From: Cytobacillus solani
GTDB lineage: Bacteria > Bacillota > Bacilli > Bacillales > Cytobacillaceae
NCBI RefSeq assembly: GCF_001420595.1
Contig: NZ_LJIX01000006.1
Span: 2,403,058-2,467,057, forward strand
DNA length: 64,000 nucleotides
Reading direction: 5' to 3'
The translations under genes and the position numbers were made by a program. The notes under the pieces were generated by a model that worked only from the letters and a program-made list of their open reading frames with translations, had not been told where the DNA came from and searched no databases. Below, piece after piece: positions 8,375-17,103 of this stretch; within the stretch, counting starts at the first letter, position 1; each line of letters starts with the position of its first letter.

Positions 8375-9466
8375 TTAAATATTTAAAGCCTCCTCTAATA
8401 CTTCTACACGCCAGCCAAACGGGTCTTCATGTGTACCGTATTGAATCCCTGTTAGTGTATCATATAATTTTTTCGCAAGTTCCCCGGTTTCTCCATTATT
8501 GATTTCAAGTTGTTCATTTTGCCAGAAGAACTCCCCAATTGGCGAGATGACAGCAGCTGTACCCGTACCAAAAGCTTCTTCTAAAGTCCCTTCTTTATGT
8601 GCCTGATAGATTTCTTCCATTGAAATTTTTCGTTCAGAAAAAGGAATATTCCAATGTTCAATTAACTGAATGATTGAATCACGGGTAACACCGTCTAAGA
8701 TGCTTCCATTTAAAACAGGTGTGATGACCTCCCCGTTTATCTTGAAGAATACATTCATGCTGCCGACTTCCTCGATATATTTCTTTTCTTTTCCGTCAAG
8801 CCAAAGAACTTGGGAGTATCCCGAATTTCCTGCCATTTCTTGTGCTTTTAAGCTGCCAGCATAGTTGCCAGCTGTTTTTGCATTACCAGTCCCGCCTTGA
8901 ACTGCACGAACAAATTCTTGTTCAACGGAAATTTTCACTGGATTAATGCCTTCCTTATAATAAGCCCCAACAGGGGATAAAATGATCATAAATCGATAAC
9001 TGTTTGAAGGTGCGACACCTAAGAATGGCTCAGTTGAGATGATAAATGGGCGTATATAAAGAGAAGTGCCCTCATATGAAGGGATCCAGTCCTTTTCAAT
9101 AGAAAGCAATTGTTTTAATGCATATAACGCAAATTCCTCATCAATTGGAGGCATGCAAAGTCTCGCATTCGAACGATTCATTCGTTCCATATTTTTTTCC
9201 GGTCTAAATAATAAAACTTGTCCTTCTTTTGAGAGATATGCCTTCAACCCTTCAAATACTGTTTGCCCATAATGAAAAATCATTGCCGATGGTTCCAATG
9301 TGACAGGTTGATAAGGAATAATTCGCGGGTCATACCAGCCTTTTTCTGTAGAATAATCCATCACAAACATATGATCTGTAAAATGTCTTCCAAACTGAAG
9401 CTGGTCAAATGCCGGTTTTTGTTTTCTCGCTGCGGTTAAGCTGATTTCCATTTGATAGTCTCTCAT
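8375..9466 (-). CDS. ilvE: Branched-chain-amino-acid aminotransferase
   Basis: A class IV PLP-dependent transaminase of 363 residues that interconverts Leu, Ile and Val with their 2-oxo acids in the cytosol. The PLP lysine is in GTGNAKTAGNYAGS. Other family motifs are FHYGQTVFEGLKAY near residue 66, YIEEVGSMNVFF and LDGVTRDSI. The ATG at 9466 follows GGGAGAAGAAGTAGG. Its stop lies less than 60 bases before the first TPP aptamer and no terminator is evident between them, so some readthrough into the thiamine leader is possible. Confidence 0.95.
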   Translation of the reverse strand: MRDYQMEISLTAARKQKPAFDQLQFGRHFTDHMFVMDYSTEKGWYDPRIIPYQPVTLEPSAMIFHYGQTVFEGLKAYLSKEGQVLLFRPEKNMERMNRSNARLCMPPIDEEFALYALKQLLSIEKDWIPSYEGTSLYIRPFIISTEPFLGVAPSNSYRFMIILSPVGAYYKEGINPVKISVEQEFVRAVQGGTGNAKTAGNYAGSLKAQEMAGNSGYSQVLWLDGKEKKYIEEVGSMNVFFKINGEVITPVLNGSILDGVTRDSIIQLIEHWNIPFSERKISMEEIYQAHKEGTLEEAFGTGTAAVISPIGEFFWQNEQLEINNGETGELAKKLYDTLTGIQYGTHEDPFGWRVEVLEEALNI

Positions 9467-9515
9467 CCTACTTCTTCTCCCTGTCTTTTTAATATGTAAT
9501 TCTCATGAGTTTTTT

Positions 9516-9551
9516 GCTTAAAAGCCTTGCTGTTTTTCAACTCTTTTAAGC
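9516..9551 (-). other. Hairpin in the ilvE 5' leader
   Basis: A perfect 9-bp inverted repeat, GCTTAAAAG / CTTTTAAGC, with an 18-base loop that can extend by GUUG/CAGC in the RNA. On the minus strand it is followed by A residues, not U, so it is not a simple terminator. It lies about 50 bases before the ilvE start and downstream of the candidate promoter. Function unknown. Confidence 0.5.
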
Positions 9552-9585
9552 GGTACTTAGTAAAAGTGAATTATTTATTTTTACA

Positions 9586-9614
9586 ATTATCCTCCAATTC
9601 ATATACTTTGTCGA
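9586..9614 (-). promoter_or_regulatory. Candidate sigma-A promoter of ilvE
   Basis: On the minus strand TCGACA, a 17-base spacer and GATAAT. Each hexamer has one mismatch to consensus. It would give a leader of more than 100 bases containing the inverted repeat. Confidence 0.5.
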
Positions 9615-9708
9615 GTGATTTTTTAAAAAATTCGAAAAATAAATAATTATGTTCTCCTGTCTACTTCCAAGTATATTAATGATGGAACAGATACTCTTTT
9701 TCCATATT

Positions 9709-9748
9709 ACAAATAAAAAAGGGATGGTTTACTTAAACCATCCCTTTT
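9709..9748 (-). terminator. Terminator overlapping the end of desR
   Basis: A 15-bp stem (AAAAGGGATGGTTTA / TAAACCATCCCTTTT, 2-base loop) followed by TTATTT on the minus strand. The stop codon and last five codons of desR lie within the stem. Confidence 0.85.
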
Positions 9749-10328
9749 CCTTCGATTGTGTAATCGCTTCTATTCGGTTTTTAACCTCAAGCTTGTCAAG
9801 TATTTGTGAGATATAGTTTCTGACTGTTCCTGTTTTGATTTTGAGCTCGTCAGCAATTTCTTTTGTGTTTTTCCCATCTGCAACAAGCTCAAGAACTGCT
9901 TTTTCGCGTTCGGTAAGCGGATTTTCTTCACTGTATACATCATCCATTAGTTCAGGTGCATAGATCCGTCTTCCGTCCATAACCATTCGTATGGAGCTAG
10001 CTAACTCTTCACTCGGGCTATCTTTCAGTAAATACCCACTCACACCTGCTTGTAGAGCCCTTTGAAAATAACCAGAACGTGCAAAAGTTGTTAAAATAAT
10101 GACTTTACAACCGAATCCTTTTAACTCTTCAGCTGCTTCAAGTCCACTTTTCTCAGGCATTTCAATATCCATGATACAAATATCAGGTTGATGGTGCTTA
10201 ACTAAAGTGACGGCTTCCTTTCCATTATTTGCTTTTCCGACCACTTCCATATCTTCTTCCAGGTTGAGCAAGGATCCTAATGCACCAAGCATCATCCGCT
10301 GATCTTCAGCAATTACAATTCTAATCAT
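9729..10328 (-). CDS. desR: Response regulator DesR (control of the fatty acid desaturase)
   Basis: A NarL/LuxR-family regulator of 199 residues. The receiver domain (residues 1-120) has acidic pocket E8/D9, phosphoacceptor D54 in CIMDIEMPEKSG, and K103 in LLKDSP. The HTH domain (~135-195) reads LTEREKAVLELVADGKNTKEI. It follows desK by 15 bases and des farther upstream, matching the B. subtilis DesK-DesR pathway that turns on Des when the membrane stiffens in the cold. Confidence 0.93.
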   Translation of the reverse strand: MIRIVIAEDQRMMLGALGSLLNLEEDMEVVGKANNGKEAVTLVKHHQPDICIMDIEMPEKSGLEAAEELKGFGCKVIILTTFARSGYFQRALQAGVSGYLLKDSPSEELASSIRMVMDGRRIYAPELMDDVYSEENPLTEREKAVLELVADGKNTKEIADELKIKTGTVRNYISQILDKLEVKNRIEAITQSKEKGWFK

Positions 10329-10343
10329 TCTTGCTCCTCCTTT

Positions 10344-11462
10344 TTAAGTCTGTTTTACAACACTTGGTACTTTCATTGTAATCGTCGTTCCATCAATCGT
10401 TTTTACATCTAAGCTGCCGTTCACAAATTCTAGCCGTTCTTTTATTCCAAGTAAACCACTGCCCTTAGAGAAGTAATATTGGTCAGGAATACCGATACCA
10501 TCATCCTTAATTATAATGCATACTTCATTTGCTGATTGCTCAAATTTAATTTGGCAGAATGTCGCCTTGCTATGTTTTACGACATTTGTTACTGCTTCTT
10601 TCATACACATGCTAAGAAGATTTTCAAGAAAGATTGAAATACTTAGATGATTTACATCATTCTCAACAATAAGTGAGATTTCTGCTGCTTGAAGGATTTG
10701 TTTGACACGGATAATCTCCTCTTCCAAGCGAATCCCTCGCATTTGCGAGACCATTGTACGAACTTCGTTTAAGGCCGTTCTTGCTGTTTGCTGCACATCC
10801 TTCATTTCACTTCGAGATGCTTCAGGATCTTTATATACAAGTCTCCTCGCGAGGTCACTTTTTAGCCCAATTAATGAAAGCTTTTGTCCTAATGTATCAT
10901 GAAGATCTCGCGCAATCCGTTGTCGCTCCTCTTGTTTCACAAGCTCTGCAATTCGCTGATTCGCGACCTCTAGCTGTTCCTCTAGTTTCTCCTGCTTCTT
11001 TTTATTATAAAGATTAAATGGGAGAAGGATCACGCTTATCCCAATGATAATGACAAACGGCAATTGCTTCAAAAACAATGGTTTTCCTAGAACTAAATTA
11101 TAATTAATCGATGCAATTGTAAATACAAGATGGATAATATATAACGTTAAGAAGGCAATTCTGTTTTTGATATTCCCATTATAATAGGCAATATAGAAGG
11201 CAAAATAGACAAATTGAAAGATAATCGTCATTGCGGTGGAAATGGCGATGAGAATTCCCGTCCACAAGTAAACAGGCCATTTTTTCGATAGAAAAGCCAA
11301 GCGATAAGAAATAAAAAAGATAATTGTTAATAAAATACCAACAATGACTTCAATTGTCGAAGAAGATTGAAAAATGAAGTAAAATGGCAAAATGGCAAAA
11401 ACACTCCAAATATAAGGAGATATGCCAGAGCTTTTTAAAGTTGTAAAATAGTTTTTTATCAT
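10344..11462 (-). CDS. desK: Membrane thermosensor histidine kinase DesK
   Basis: A 372-residue kinase with five or so N-terminal membrane segments (residues ~15-155). A coiled-coil linker and a HisKA_3 dimerisation helix follow, with the phosphoacceptor in RIARDLHDTLGQKLSLIGLK. The C-terminal ATPase domain (N-box EAVTNVVKHSKA, G-box DDGIGIP and GSGLLGIKERLE) ends the protein. In B. subtilis the membrane part senses bilayer thickness. Its gene lies just after the des terminator, so it is probably expressed by readthrough or from a weak internal promoter. Confidence 0.93.
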   Translation of the reverse strand: MIKNYFTTLKSSGISPYIWSVFAILPFYFIFQSSSTIEVIVGILLTIIFFISYRLAFLSKKWPVYLWTGILIAISTAMTIIFQFVYFAFYIAYYNGNIKNRIAFLTLYIIHLVFTIASINYNLVLGKPLFLKQLPFVIIIGISVILLPFNLYNKKKQEKLEEQLEVANQRIAELVKQEERQRIARDLHDTLGQKLSLIGLKSDLARRLVYKDPEASRSEMKDVQQTARTALNEVRTMVSQMRGIRLEEEIIRVKQILQAAEISLIVENDVNHLSISIFLENLLSMCMKEAVTNVVKHSKATFCQIKFEQSANEVCIIIKDDGIGIPDQYYFSKGSGLLGIKERLEFVNGSLDVKTIDGTTITMKVPSVVKQT

Positions 11463-11480
11463 CTGATTCCCTCATTAGAT

Positions 11481-11518
11481 TAAAAAAATAGGTGAAGCTC
11501 ACGCAAGTGGCTCCACCC
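11481..11518 (-). terminator. Terminator between des and desK
   Basis: Minus-strand hairpin GGTGGAGCCAC / GTGAGCTTCACC (4-base loop, one bulge) followed by TATTTTTTTAAT. It would partly uncouple desKR from the strongly induced des gene. Confidence 0.8.
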
Positions 11519-11526
11519 ATATTGTA

Positions 11527-12567
11527 CTACTTTAATCTAGAAGCCATCTCACTTTTTTTTGTATTCTGGAGATAATTTGTGATTTCTTTATAGGCGACAA
11601 ATTTCTTTTCTTTTTCATCCCATAGGTGGAATTTAAGTGATTGTAAGCTTGTACTTAGCGTGATAGTTGGCACATTTTTTAGCGGCTCTGTATTATTATG
11701 GGCCTCTTCTAACTTATAGTTTGGCACTCTCGGGCTTAAATGATGAACATGGTGATAGCCAATATTCCCTGTAATCCATTGCAATGGTTTCGGGAGTTTA
11801 TAGAATGAGCTGCCTTCCACTGCAGCTTTTACATATTCCCATTCCGCATCTTCCTCGAAATAGGAATCTTCAAACGTATGCTGTACATAAAAAAGCCAGA
11901 TACCTGCAGCTCCTGAGATTAAGAAGATTGGTAATTGAACAAGGAGAAATGCTTCCCAGCCAATACCCCAGCACAGCAGACCATATAGGGAAACAATTGA
12001 AACATTTGTTAAATACGTATTCATTCGCTCTTTCTTACGAGCACCTTTTCTGTTAAATCGATTTTTAATAAGGAAGACATAGATTGGTCCAAGACCAAAC
12101 ATAATAATTGGGTTTCGGTATAAACGGTAGGCAATTTTTTGCCAAGCAGATGCTTCCATGTATTCCTCAACTGTTAGCATCCAAATATCGCCAACCCCAC
12201 GCTTATCTAAATTGCTGCTAGTCGCATGGTGAACAGAATGATCATGCTGCCATTGGCTATACGGGAAGATGGTAATGATCCCTGTGATTGTCCCGATAAC
12301 TTTATTGGCGACCCGGTTTTTAAAGAAAGAATGGTGGCAGCAATCATGAAAAATGATGAAAATTCTTACTAAAAACCCTGCTGCTAAGACTGCAAAGATA
12401 AGTGTCAAAATATAGGATACGGATAAGCTTTTATATGCCAAAAACCAGAGACCGATAAAAGGCAAAATAGTATTTATCAGCTGCCAATTACTTTCCTTTG
12501 TATTCGATTGTTCGTACGGAGCCATTTGCTTCTTTAAATGAATTTGTTTTTGTTTGGTCATATTCAT
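11527..12567 (-). CDS. des: Acyl-lipid delta-5 fatty acid desaturase
   Basis: A membrane di-iron desaturase of 346 residues that introduces a cis double bond into phospholipid acyl chains. The three histidine boxes are visible: HDCCHH (~residue 77), HSVHH (~113) and HHVHH (~277). Paired membrane segments lie near residues 30-75 and 175-225. The ATG at 12567 (MNMTKQKQ) follows GGAAGGAT; an earlier in-frame ATG 25 codons upstream would read through the promoter. It is probably regulated by DesR, with repeats upstream of a weak promoter. Confidence 0.92.
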   Translation of the reverse strand: MNMTKQKQIHLKKQMAPYEQSNTKESNWQLINTILPFIGLWFLAYKSLSVSYILTLIFAVLAAGFLVRIFIIFHDCCHHSFFKNRVANKVIGTITGIITIFPYSQWQHDHSVHHATSSNLDKRGVGDIWMLTVEEYMEASAWQKIAYRLYRNPIIMFGLGPIYVFLIKNRFNRKGARKKERMNTYLTNVSIVSLYGLLCWGIGWEAFLLVQLPIFLISGAAGIWLFYVQHTFEDSYFEEDAEWEYVKAAVEGSSFYKLPKPLQWITGNIGYHHVHHLSPRVPNYKLEEAHNNTEPLKNVPTITLSTSLQSLKFHLWDEKEKKFVAYKEITNYLQNTKKSEMASRLK

Positions 12568-12595
12568 TGTATCCTTCCGCCGTTTTAATGATAAT

Positions 12596-12660
12596 ACTAT
12601 AGAAGAAAGAATTAATTTTAAAGACACACGTGTCATGCACACCCCATGATAAGTGTCATG
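12596..12660 (-). promoter_or_regulatory. des promoter with putative DesR-binding repeats
   Basis: On the minus strand -10 is TATAGT (12596-12601) with a poor -35 TCTTTA (12619-12624) at 17-base spacing. Just upstream lie two copies of the octamer CATGACAC (12630-12637 and 12653-12660), 23 bp apart, about two helical turns. A weak promoter plus phased repeats fits an activator-dependent promoter. Assignment to DesR is inferred from the genes. Confidence 0.6.
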
Positions 12661-12699
12661 TTATGATAAGGATTATTATGAAAAAGTGAGGAGTTTTTT

Positions 12700-13059
12700 A
12701 TGAAAAACCTAGTGGATAGTATGATTCATAAAGCCAAGGTAACGTACAATCAAGCGAATGCAAAAATGAAAGAAAGATTCTATAGTATTACTGGTACATC
12801 TGCTGCATCGGTAAAAGAAATTGCGGATTTTATTAAAAATCATCCCGATAGCAAAGTGACGAAAAAGGACTTCTTAGGCTTACAGTTTACTTTTTATGAA
12901 ATGAAACTGGATGGAATTCATTATTATTTAGAAATGAAACATTCATCAATATTACAAGTGGATGTACGAGCACGAAATGTGCAGCTAGTTGCTTATCGCT
13001 CTTATCGGGATAAGTATTCCTTACTTACGCCTATTAAATTCCCAGAGTTAGAAAAATAA
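12700..13059 (+). CDS. Conserved-looking small protein of unknown function
   Basis: A 119-residue soluble protein divergent from des. It has no signal or membrane segment. It starts at ATG with GAGGAG upstream and ends at a strong bidirectional terminator. The second half alternates hydrophobic and polar residues (FTFYEMKLDGIHYYLEM), suggesting beta strands, and the first third is helical and basic. I do not recognise a family. It shares its upstream region with des, so shared control is possible. Confidence 0.75.
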   Translation: MKNLVDSMIHKAKVTYNQANAKMKERFYSITGTSAASVKEIADFIKNHPDSKVTKKDFLGLQFTFYEMKLDGIHYYLEMKHSSILQVDVRARNVQLVAYRSYRDKYSLLTPIKFPELEK

Positions 13060-13083
13060 AAAAGCAGGGGATGCCCTGCTTTT
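13060..13083. terminator. Bidirectional terminator
   Basis: A 10-bp perfect stem AAAAGCAGGG / CCCTGCTTTT with a 4-base loop between two convergent genes, A-rich on one side and T-rich on the other. Confidence 0.85.
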
Positions 13084-14011
13084 AAGAAAATAGACTTTTA
13101 ATTCCATCGATTAAATTTTTAAAGAAATCCCCAATCGCCTGCAGGAAGCCCTTATCGCCAACCGCTTCTTCAATTCGATTCTGGATGTCTTTCGACAAGT
13201 CTTCAAGCTGTGATTTTACATTGTCAAAGTTAATATTAAGACTGCGCATTTTTTCAAATAGATCTACAAGCAGCTGGCGATCCTCAGGACTTAATTTGAT
13301 TTCAAGCGTCTTTAATTGCTCGTTGATAATCTTTTCGATGTCCTCTTTTGTTGCAGGATTTTGCGCGGCAATTTCTTTCTTAATTTCCGTTAGGAGCTCG
13401 GAAATTTTGTCCTTATCTAGCCCTTCCTGCTGTGCTAATTTAGATGCCAGGCTTAATTCTTCATTGGCTACTTCTGTATGTTCTGTATTTAATTCAGTTC
13501 CTTCGCCCTCATCATAGGCTTTATATATTCCAACTAAAGCAGAGTGACCACTTACTTTTACTGGAGATGCCACATCAACGACTGCATCTTGAATGCCTGC
13601 AGTTAAAAGCGCATTTGCATACATTTCATCTGAAACTTCCGTAATATTTTCTGGAGTTACTTGATTAATATAGAGACCAGATCCTGAATCCTTAAGCGTA
13701 ATTTTTGCAGATGAATACATATTAGAATGTTTATTACCTTTAATGTATCTTTCTAAATCTTCTCCACTAACTGTTAATTCCTTCACCATCTTTGGATCTT
13801 TTACACCTAATAATTTACGGACCTCTTCCTTCTGTGCAGGTGTCAAGGCTGACCCATATACAACAACTGGGAGGCCGAACTTTTCGTTAATACTGTCTTC
13901 GTTATTATTATCTCCATTGGAGGCAAGTGCACTTGTTGAAATCGTCATTGTCAGAAGGAATAATAAAGCAATGACAATCCATTTACTAGTATGTTTGAAC
14001 ATGTTATACAA
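13082..14011 (-). CDS. ypuA: Exported DUF1002 protein, YpuA-like
   Basis: A 309-residue protein with an N-terminal signal peptide (hydrophobic stretch ~12-30, ALAS cleavage region), so it is exported or anchored. The body matches the DUF1002 family: LPVVVYGSALTPAQKEEVRKLLGV near residue 47, then a long helical part with a predicted coiled coil and a C-terminal amphipathic segment. In B. subtilis YpuA is linked to cell-envelope stress. It follows the next gene upstream by 6 bases, so the two probably form an operon. Confidence 0.8.
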   Translation of the reverse strand: MYNMFKHTSKWIVIALLFLLTMTISTSALASNGDNNNEDSINEKFGLPVVVYGSALTPAQKEEVRKLLGVKDPKMVKELTVSGEDLERYIKGNKHSNMYSSAKITLKDSGSGLYINQVTPENITEVSDEMYANALLTAGIQDAVVDVASPVKVSGHSALVGIYKAYDEGEGTELNTEHTEVANEELSLASKLAQQEGLDKDKISELLTEIKKEIAAQNPATKEDIEKIINEQLKTLEIKLSPEDRQLLVDLFEKMRSLNINFDNVKSQLEDLSKDIQNRIEEAVGDKGFLQAIGDFFKNLIDGIKSLFS

Positions 14012-14017
14012 CTCCCC

Positions 14018-14596
14018 TTATTTATTTTCTTCAACCGTTTCAGCCAATTTGAAAAGGAAACGGTATACAAGAACAAGGACTTCGCCGATTGTTAAGTCTT
14101 CATTGAATCCTTTTATATTATTCAGTGCGAAGTTGAAATCCCATAATCCATCAGTCTGGTTAAATAGTAAACTTACTTTTATTTCTCCGATTAATTCTTG
14201 TTCCAAGTAGGCTTTGATTCCTTTTTCATATTTTTTTTGAAGCTTTAAACCAAGCATGACTTCATATGTACGAAAGATATCATCTACTTCAAGACAAATC
14301 GATTCAGTATGAATCATTGGAAAACAGTCTGATTCAATGTAGATAAATTCATTAAGATACTGTTTTAAATAATGAATAGGCTGATTTAAGAAGCCTGCTG
14401 ATTCTTCTCCGAGAAACTCTTCTGTTTCTTTATCGCTGCGTTCAATATATGCATCATTGAAACGTGCAGCAGGATCTATTTCCATTATCGTTCTTGTTTC
14501 ATCAATAATCTGATGCTTCCTTGCATATTCGATTTCTTCTTTAAATGATGCTGTTTTTTCGTCGGAAAAATAATTTGTAATTTTTGTATGTAGCAT
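14018..14596 (-). CDS. Uncharacterised soluble protein, cotranscribed with ypuA
   Basis: A 192-residue acidic protein without signal or membrane segments. The N-terminal half is rich in Glu and Tyr (KEEIEYARKHQIIDETRT), and the C-terminal half has an alternating strand pattern (GLWDFNFALNNIKGF). I do not recognise a characterised family. The gene has AAAGAGGTGT before its ATG and lies 6 bases upstream of ypuA, so a shared role is possible but unproven. Confidence 0.75.
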   Translation of the reverse strand: MLHTKITNYFSDEKTASFKEEIEYARKHQIIDETRTIMEIDPAARFNDAYIERSDKETEEFLGEESAGFLNQPIHYLKQYLNEFIYIESDCFPMIHTESICLEVDDIFRTYEVMLGLKLQKKYEKGIKAYLEQELIGEIKVSLLFNQTDGLWDFNFALNNIKGFNEDLTIGEVLVLVYRFLFKLAETVEENK

Positions 14597-14608
14597 GTTT
14601 ACACCTCT

Positions 14609-14831
<223 letters not shown>

Positions 14832-14910
14832 TCAGGCAAAAAACCCCCTACTTTCCATAAATCCTATTTTATTATTTTGCTTGTTTTCCTTTAAAATAGC
14901 AAATTTTATC

Positions 14911-14948
14911 TCATAAACAAAGGCGACCCCCGATTATGGGATCGCCTA
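14911..14948 (-). terminator. Terminator after the CotF-like gene
   Basis: Minus-strand stem AGGCGATCCC / GGGGGTCGCCT with a small loop followed by TTTGTTTAT, directly after the coat-protein stop. Confidence 0.75.
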
Positions 14949-14953
14949 AACGA

Positions 14954-15604
14954 TTAATGCGCTGTATCAGGATTTTGCATTTGCCCATTCATTGGAGCAG
15001 GTGCAAAGGAATTGACTAATTGCTCCATATCCTGTTCGGCAAGCTGCGGTACTTGATAATAATGATGTTTATTTTGATATACAGCCAGTTCATAAGCCAT
15101 TTCAATGCAGTTTGGAACGGAGTCGGCAATGACTCTTCGTACAACAGGATTGGTTATCTCTAACGCAGCCAGTGCTTTTGAGCCTGCTCCTGCTTTTAGT
15201 GAACCAAGCATATAGCTGGAAATACACTCATCAGTAAGTTCGGATGCGGATTGTAAGGGTTTTTTCGGCTGGGAAGGCTTTAATCCGTATACAAAATCAT
15301 TACCTTGTGTCATATTGTAAGGCTGCATTCGGATTGCAGGGTCTTGTCCAGTTTTAAAACAATCTACTGTTGTATTGTACTCTGTTTTCATATATTGAGT
15401 TTGTCGATCAAGTATATTTAACAGCTCTGGGTCCTTTACATGGGGACGCAGCAATGTATACAAATCTAATGTTCCAATTGTACCTGATAATACTTCATGT
15501 ACATCAAATACTTCATGCCCGCCGTGATTTAATTGTTGATTAACCATACCTGTATGCATATTTTGATGCATCTGACCTTGGCCTTGCTGGTTTTGGAATT
15601 GCAT
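14954..15604 (-). CDS. Spore coat protein, CotF family (YhcQ-like)
   Basis: A 216-residue protein whose N-terminus is rich in Gln, His and Met and whose middle has the CotF ferritin-like helical fold: DVHEVLSGTIGTLDLYTLLRPHVKDPEL near residue 35 and SSYMLGSLKAGAG near 125. The domain is associated with the spore coat or inner spore layers. The true start is ATG at 15604; codons just upstream read AGG AGG AGA and are the ribosome binding site. Probably expressed late in sporulation, but I could not define a sporulation promoter. Confidence 0.85.
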   Translation of the reverse strand: MQFQNQQGQGQMHQNMHTGMVNQQLNHGGHEVFDVHEVLSGTIGTLDLYTLLRPHVKDPELLNILDRQTQYMKTEYNTTVDCFKTGQDPAIRMQPYNMTQGNDFVYGLKPSQPKKPLQSASELTDECISSYMLGSLKAGAGSKALAALEITNPVVRRVIADSVPNCIEMAYELAVYQNKHHYYQVPQLAEQDMEQLVNSFAPAPMNGQMQNPDTAH

Positions 15605-15762
15605 AAGTCTCCTCCTCATAATAAAAAATCACTGTTATTTTGCGACTGAATGTAATTATTATTCATTTAACTAAATTTGGAGCAGTACCAATATTTAATG
15701 GAGTAAGGAGATGTTACAGGTGAATACTAAATTGAAGATAATTTTTGACTGGAGTGTTGGGA

Positions 15763-16896
15763 ATGAGAGCTGTAACGTATCAAGGACCGAAAAATGTTTT
15801 AATTGACAATATAGATGAGCCTTCAATAGAAAAGAATGATGATATTATCGTTAAAATTACCTCAACCGCTATTTGCGGGTCTGATTTACATTTATATCAA
15901 GGAAATATGCCCCTGCCTCCAGGTTATGTCATAGGACATGAGCCGATGGGAATTGTAGAGGAAGTTGGAGCAGAAGTGACTAAAGTAAAAAAAGGTGATC
16001 GGGTGGTAATCCCATTTAATGTGGCTTGTGGTCATTGTGCGTACTGTGAACAGGATTTAACAAGCCAGTGTGACAATTCAAATCCACATTATGATTCAGG
16101 AGGCTATTTTGGCTATTCTGAAAAATACGGAAACTATCCGGGAGGGCAGGCAGAGTACTTGAGAGTCCCTTTTGGAAATTTCACCCCATTTGTAATTCCA
16201 GAATCGTGTGAATTAGAAGATGAATCATTGCTTTTTCTATCTGATGTACTTCCCACAGCATATTGGAGCGTCATCCATGCTGGCGTTAAGAAAGGAGATA
16301 CTGTCATTGTCCTTGGCTGCGGTCCAGTTGGCTTGATGGCACAAAAATTTGCTTGGATGCAAGGGGCGGAACGCGTGATTGCAGTGGATTATTTAGACTA
16401 TCGTATGAATCATGCGAAAAGGATTAATCATGTAGAGGTATATGAATTCACGAAATATCCTGATATGGGTGAGCATTTAAAAGAAATTACCCATGGTGGT
16501 GCAGACGTTGTTATTGATTGTGTTGGAATGGATGGAAAAAAATCTCCGCTTGAATACCTTGAACAAAAGCTCAAGCTTCAAGGCGGTATCCTTGGACCAA
16601 TTCAAATGGCAACAAAGGCTGTAAAAAAAGCAGGTACAGTTCAAATGACTGGTGTTTACGGGGGGAACTACAACTTATTTCCATTAGGGGCATTTTTCGT
16701 CAGAAATATCACCTTAAAAATGGGACAGGCTCCTGTGATTCCATTTATGCCCAAGCTTTATGAAATGATTAAAAATAAAGAATTTGATCCAACAGATATT
16801 ATCACACATAAGCTTCCTCTCGATAAAGCTGGTCATGGTTACCAAATCTTTAATGACCATGAGGATAACTGTATTAAGGTAGTATTAAAACCGTGA
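15763..16896 (+). CDS. Zinc-dependent alcohol dehydrogenase (glutathione-independent formaldehyde dehydrogenase-like)
   Basis: A 377-residue medium-chain dehydrogenase. Catalytic zinc ligands are in AICGSDLH and GHEPMG; the structural zinc site is CGHCAYCEQDLTSQC near residues 91-105. The NAD-binding loop is VLGCGPVGLMAQ. The insert with YGNYPGGQAEYLRVP resembles the formaldehyde dehydrogenase-like subgroup, but the substrate cannot be deduced. The ATG at 15763 with GGAGTG before it is preferred over an upstream TTG at 15745. Confidence 0.85.
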   Translation: MRAVTYQGPKNVLIDNIDEPSIEKNDDIIVKITSTAICGSDLHLYQGNMPLPPGYVIGHEPMGIVEEVGAEVTKVKKGDRVVIPFNVACGHCAYCEQDLTSQCDNSNPHYDSGGYFGYSEKYGNYPGGQAEYLRVPFGNFTPFVIPESCELEDESLLFLSDVLPTAYWSVIHAGVKKGDTVIVLGCGPVGLMAQKFAWMQGAERVIAVDYLDYRMNHAKRINHVEVYEFTKYPDMGEHLKEITHGGADVVIDCVGMDGKKSPLEYLEQKLKLQGGILGPIQMATKAVKKAGTVQMTGVYGGNYNLFPLGAFFVRNITLKMGQAPVIPFMPKLYEMIKNKEFDPTDIITHKLPLDKAGHGYQIFNDHEDNCIKVVLKP

Positions 16897-16973
16897 GTGG
16901 TGTTTTTTCCTTTGAGTTAGTGATTGAGTGTAATTTTCTGATATAAAAGGCATTTCGGTAACCAATACCTTTG

Positions 16974-17095
16974 ATTGAGGACTAATTTAGTGAAAGTCTG
17001 TAGACTTAGGTAGTCAATAGGACTGATTCAGTAAAGTTTCGGTAGAATTTCTTCCACTTAGGTATCCAATTGGGCTGATTGAGGACCATTCTAAT
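16974..17095. repeat. Degenerate ~50-bp direct repeats in the gap between two genes
   Basis: Three diverged copies of a unit can be aligned by eye. Shared parts are GATTGAGGAC (16974 and 17078), ACTTAGGTAgTCAATaGGaCTGATT (from ~17003) and ACTTAGGTATCCAATTGGG (from ~17057), and TAGTGAAAGT / CAGTAAAGTT. The rest of the 16897-17168 gap has no open frame. Function unknown. Confidence 0.4.
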
Positions 17096-17103
17096 AAAAT
17101 TTT

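Noticed and set aside
9541-9575. Possible T-box motif (GCGGTACTTAG) upstream of ilvE
   Set aside because: The conserved T-box core (AGGGTGGNACCGCG) is not present on the minus strand, and there is no terminator/antiterminator pair.
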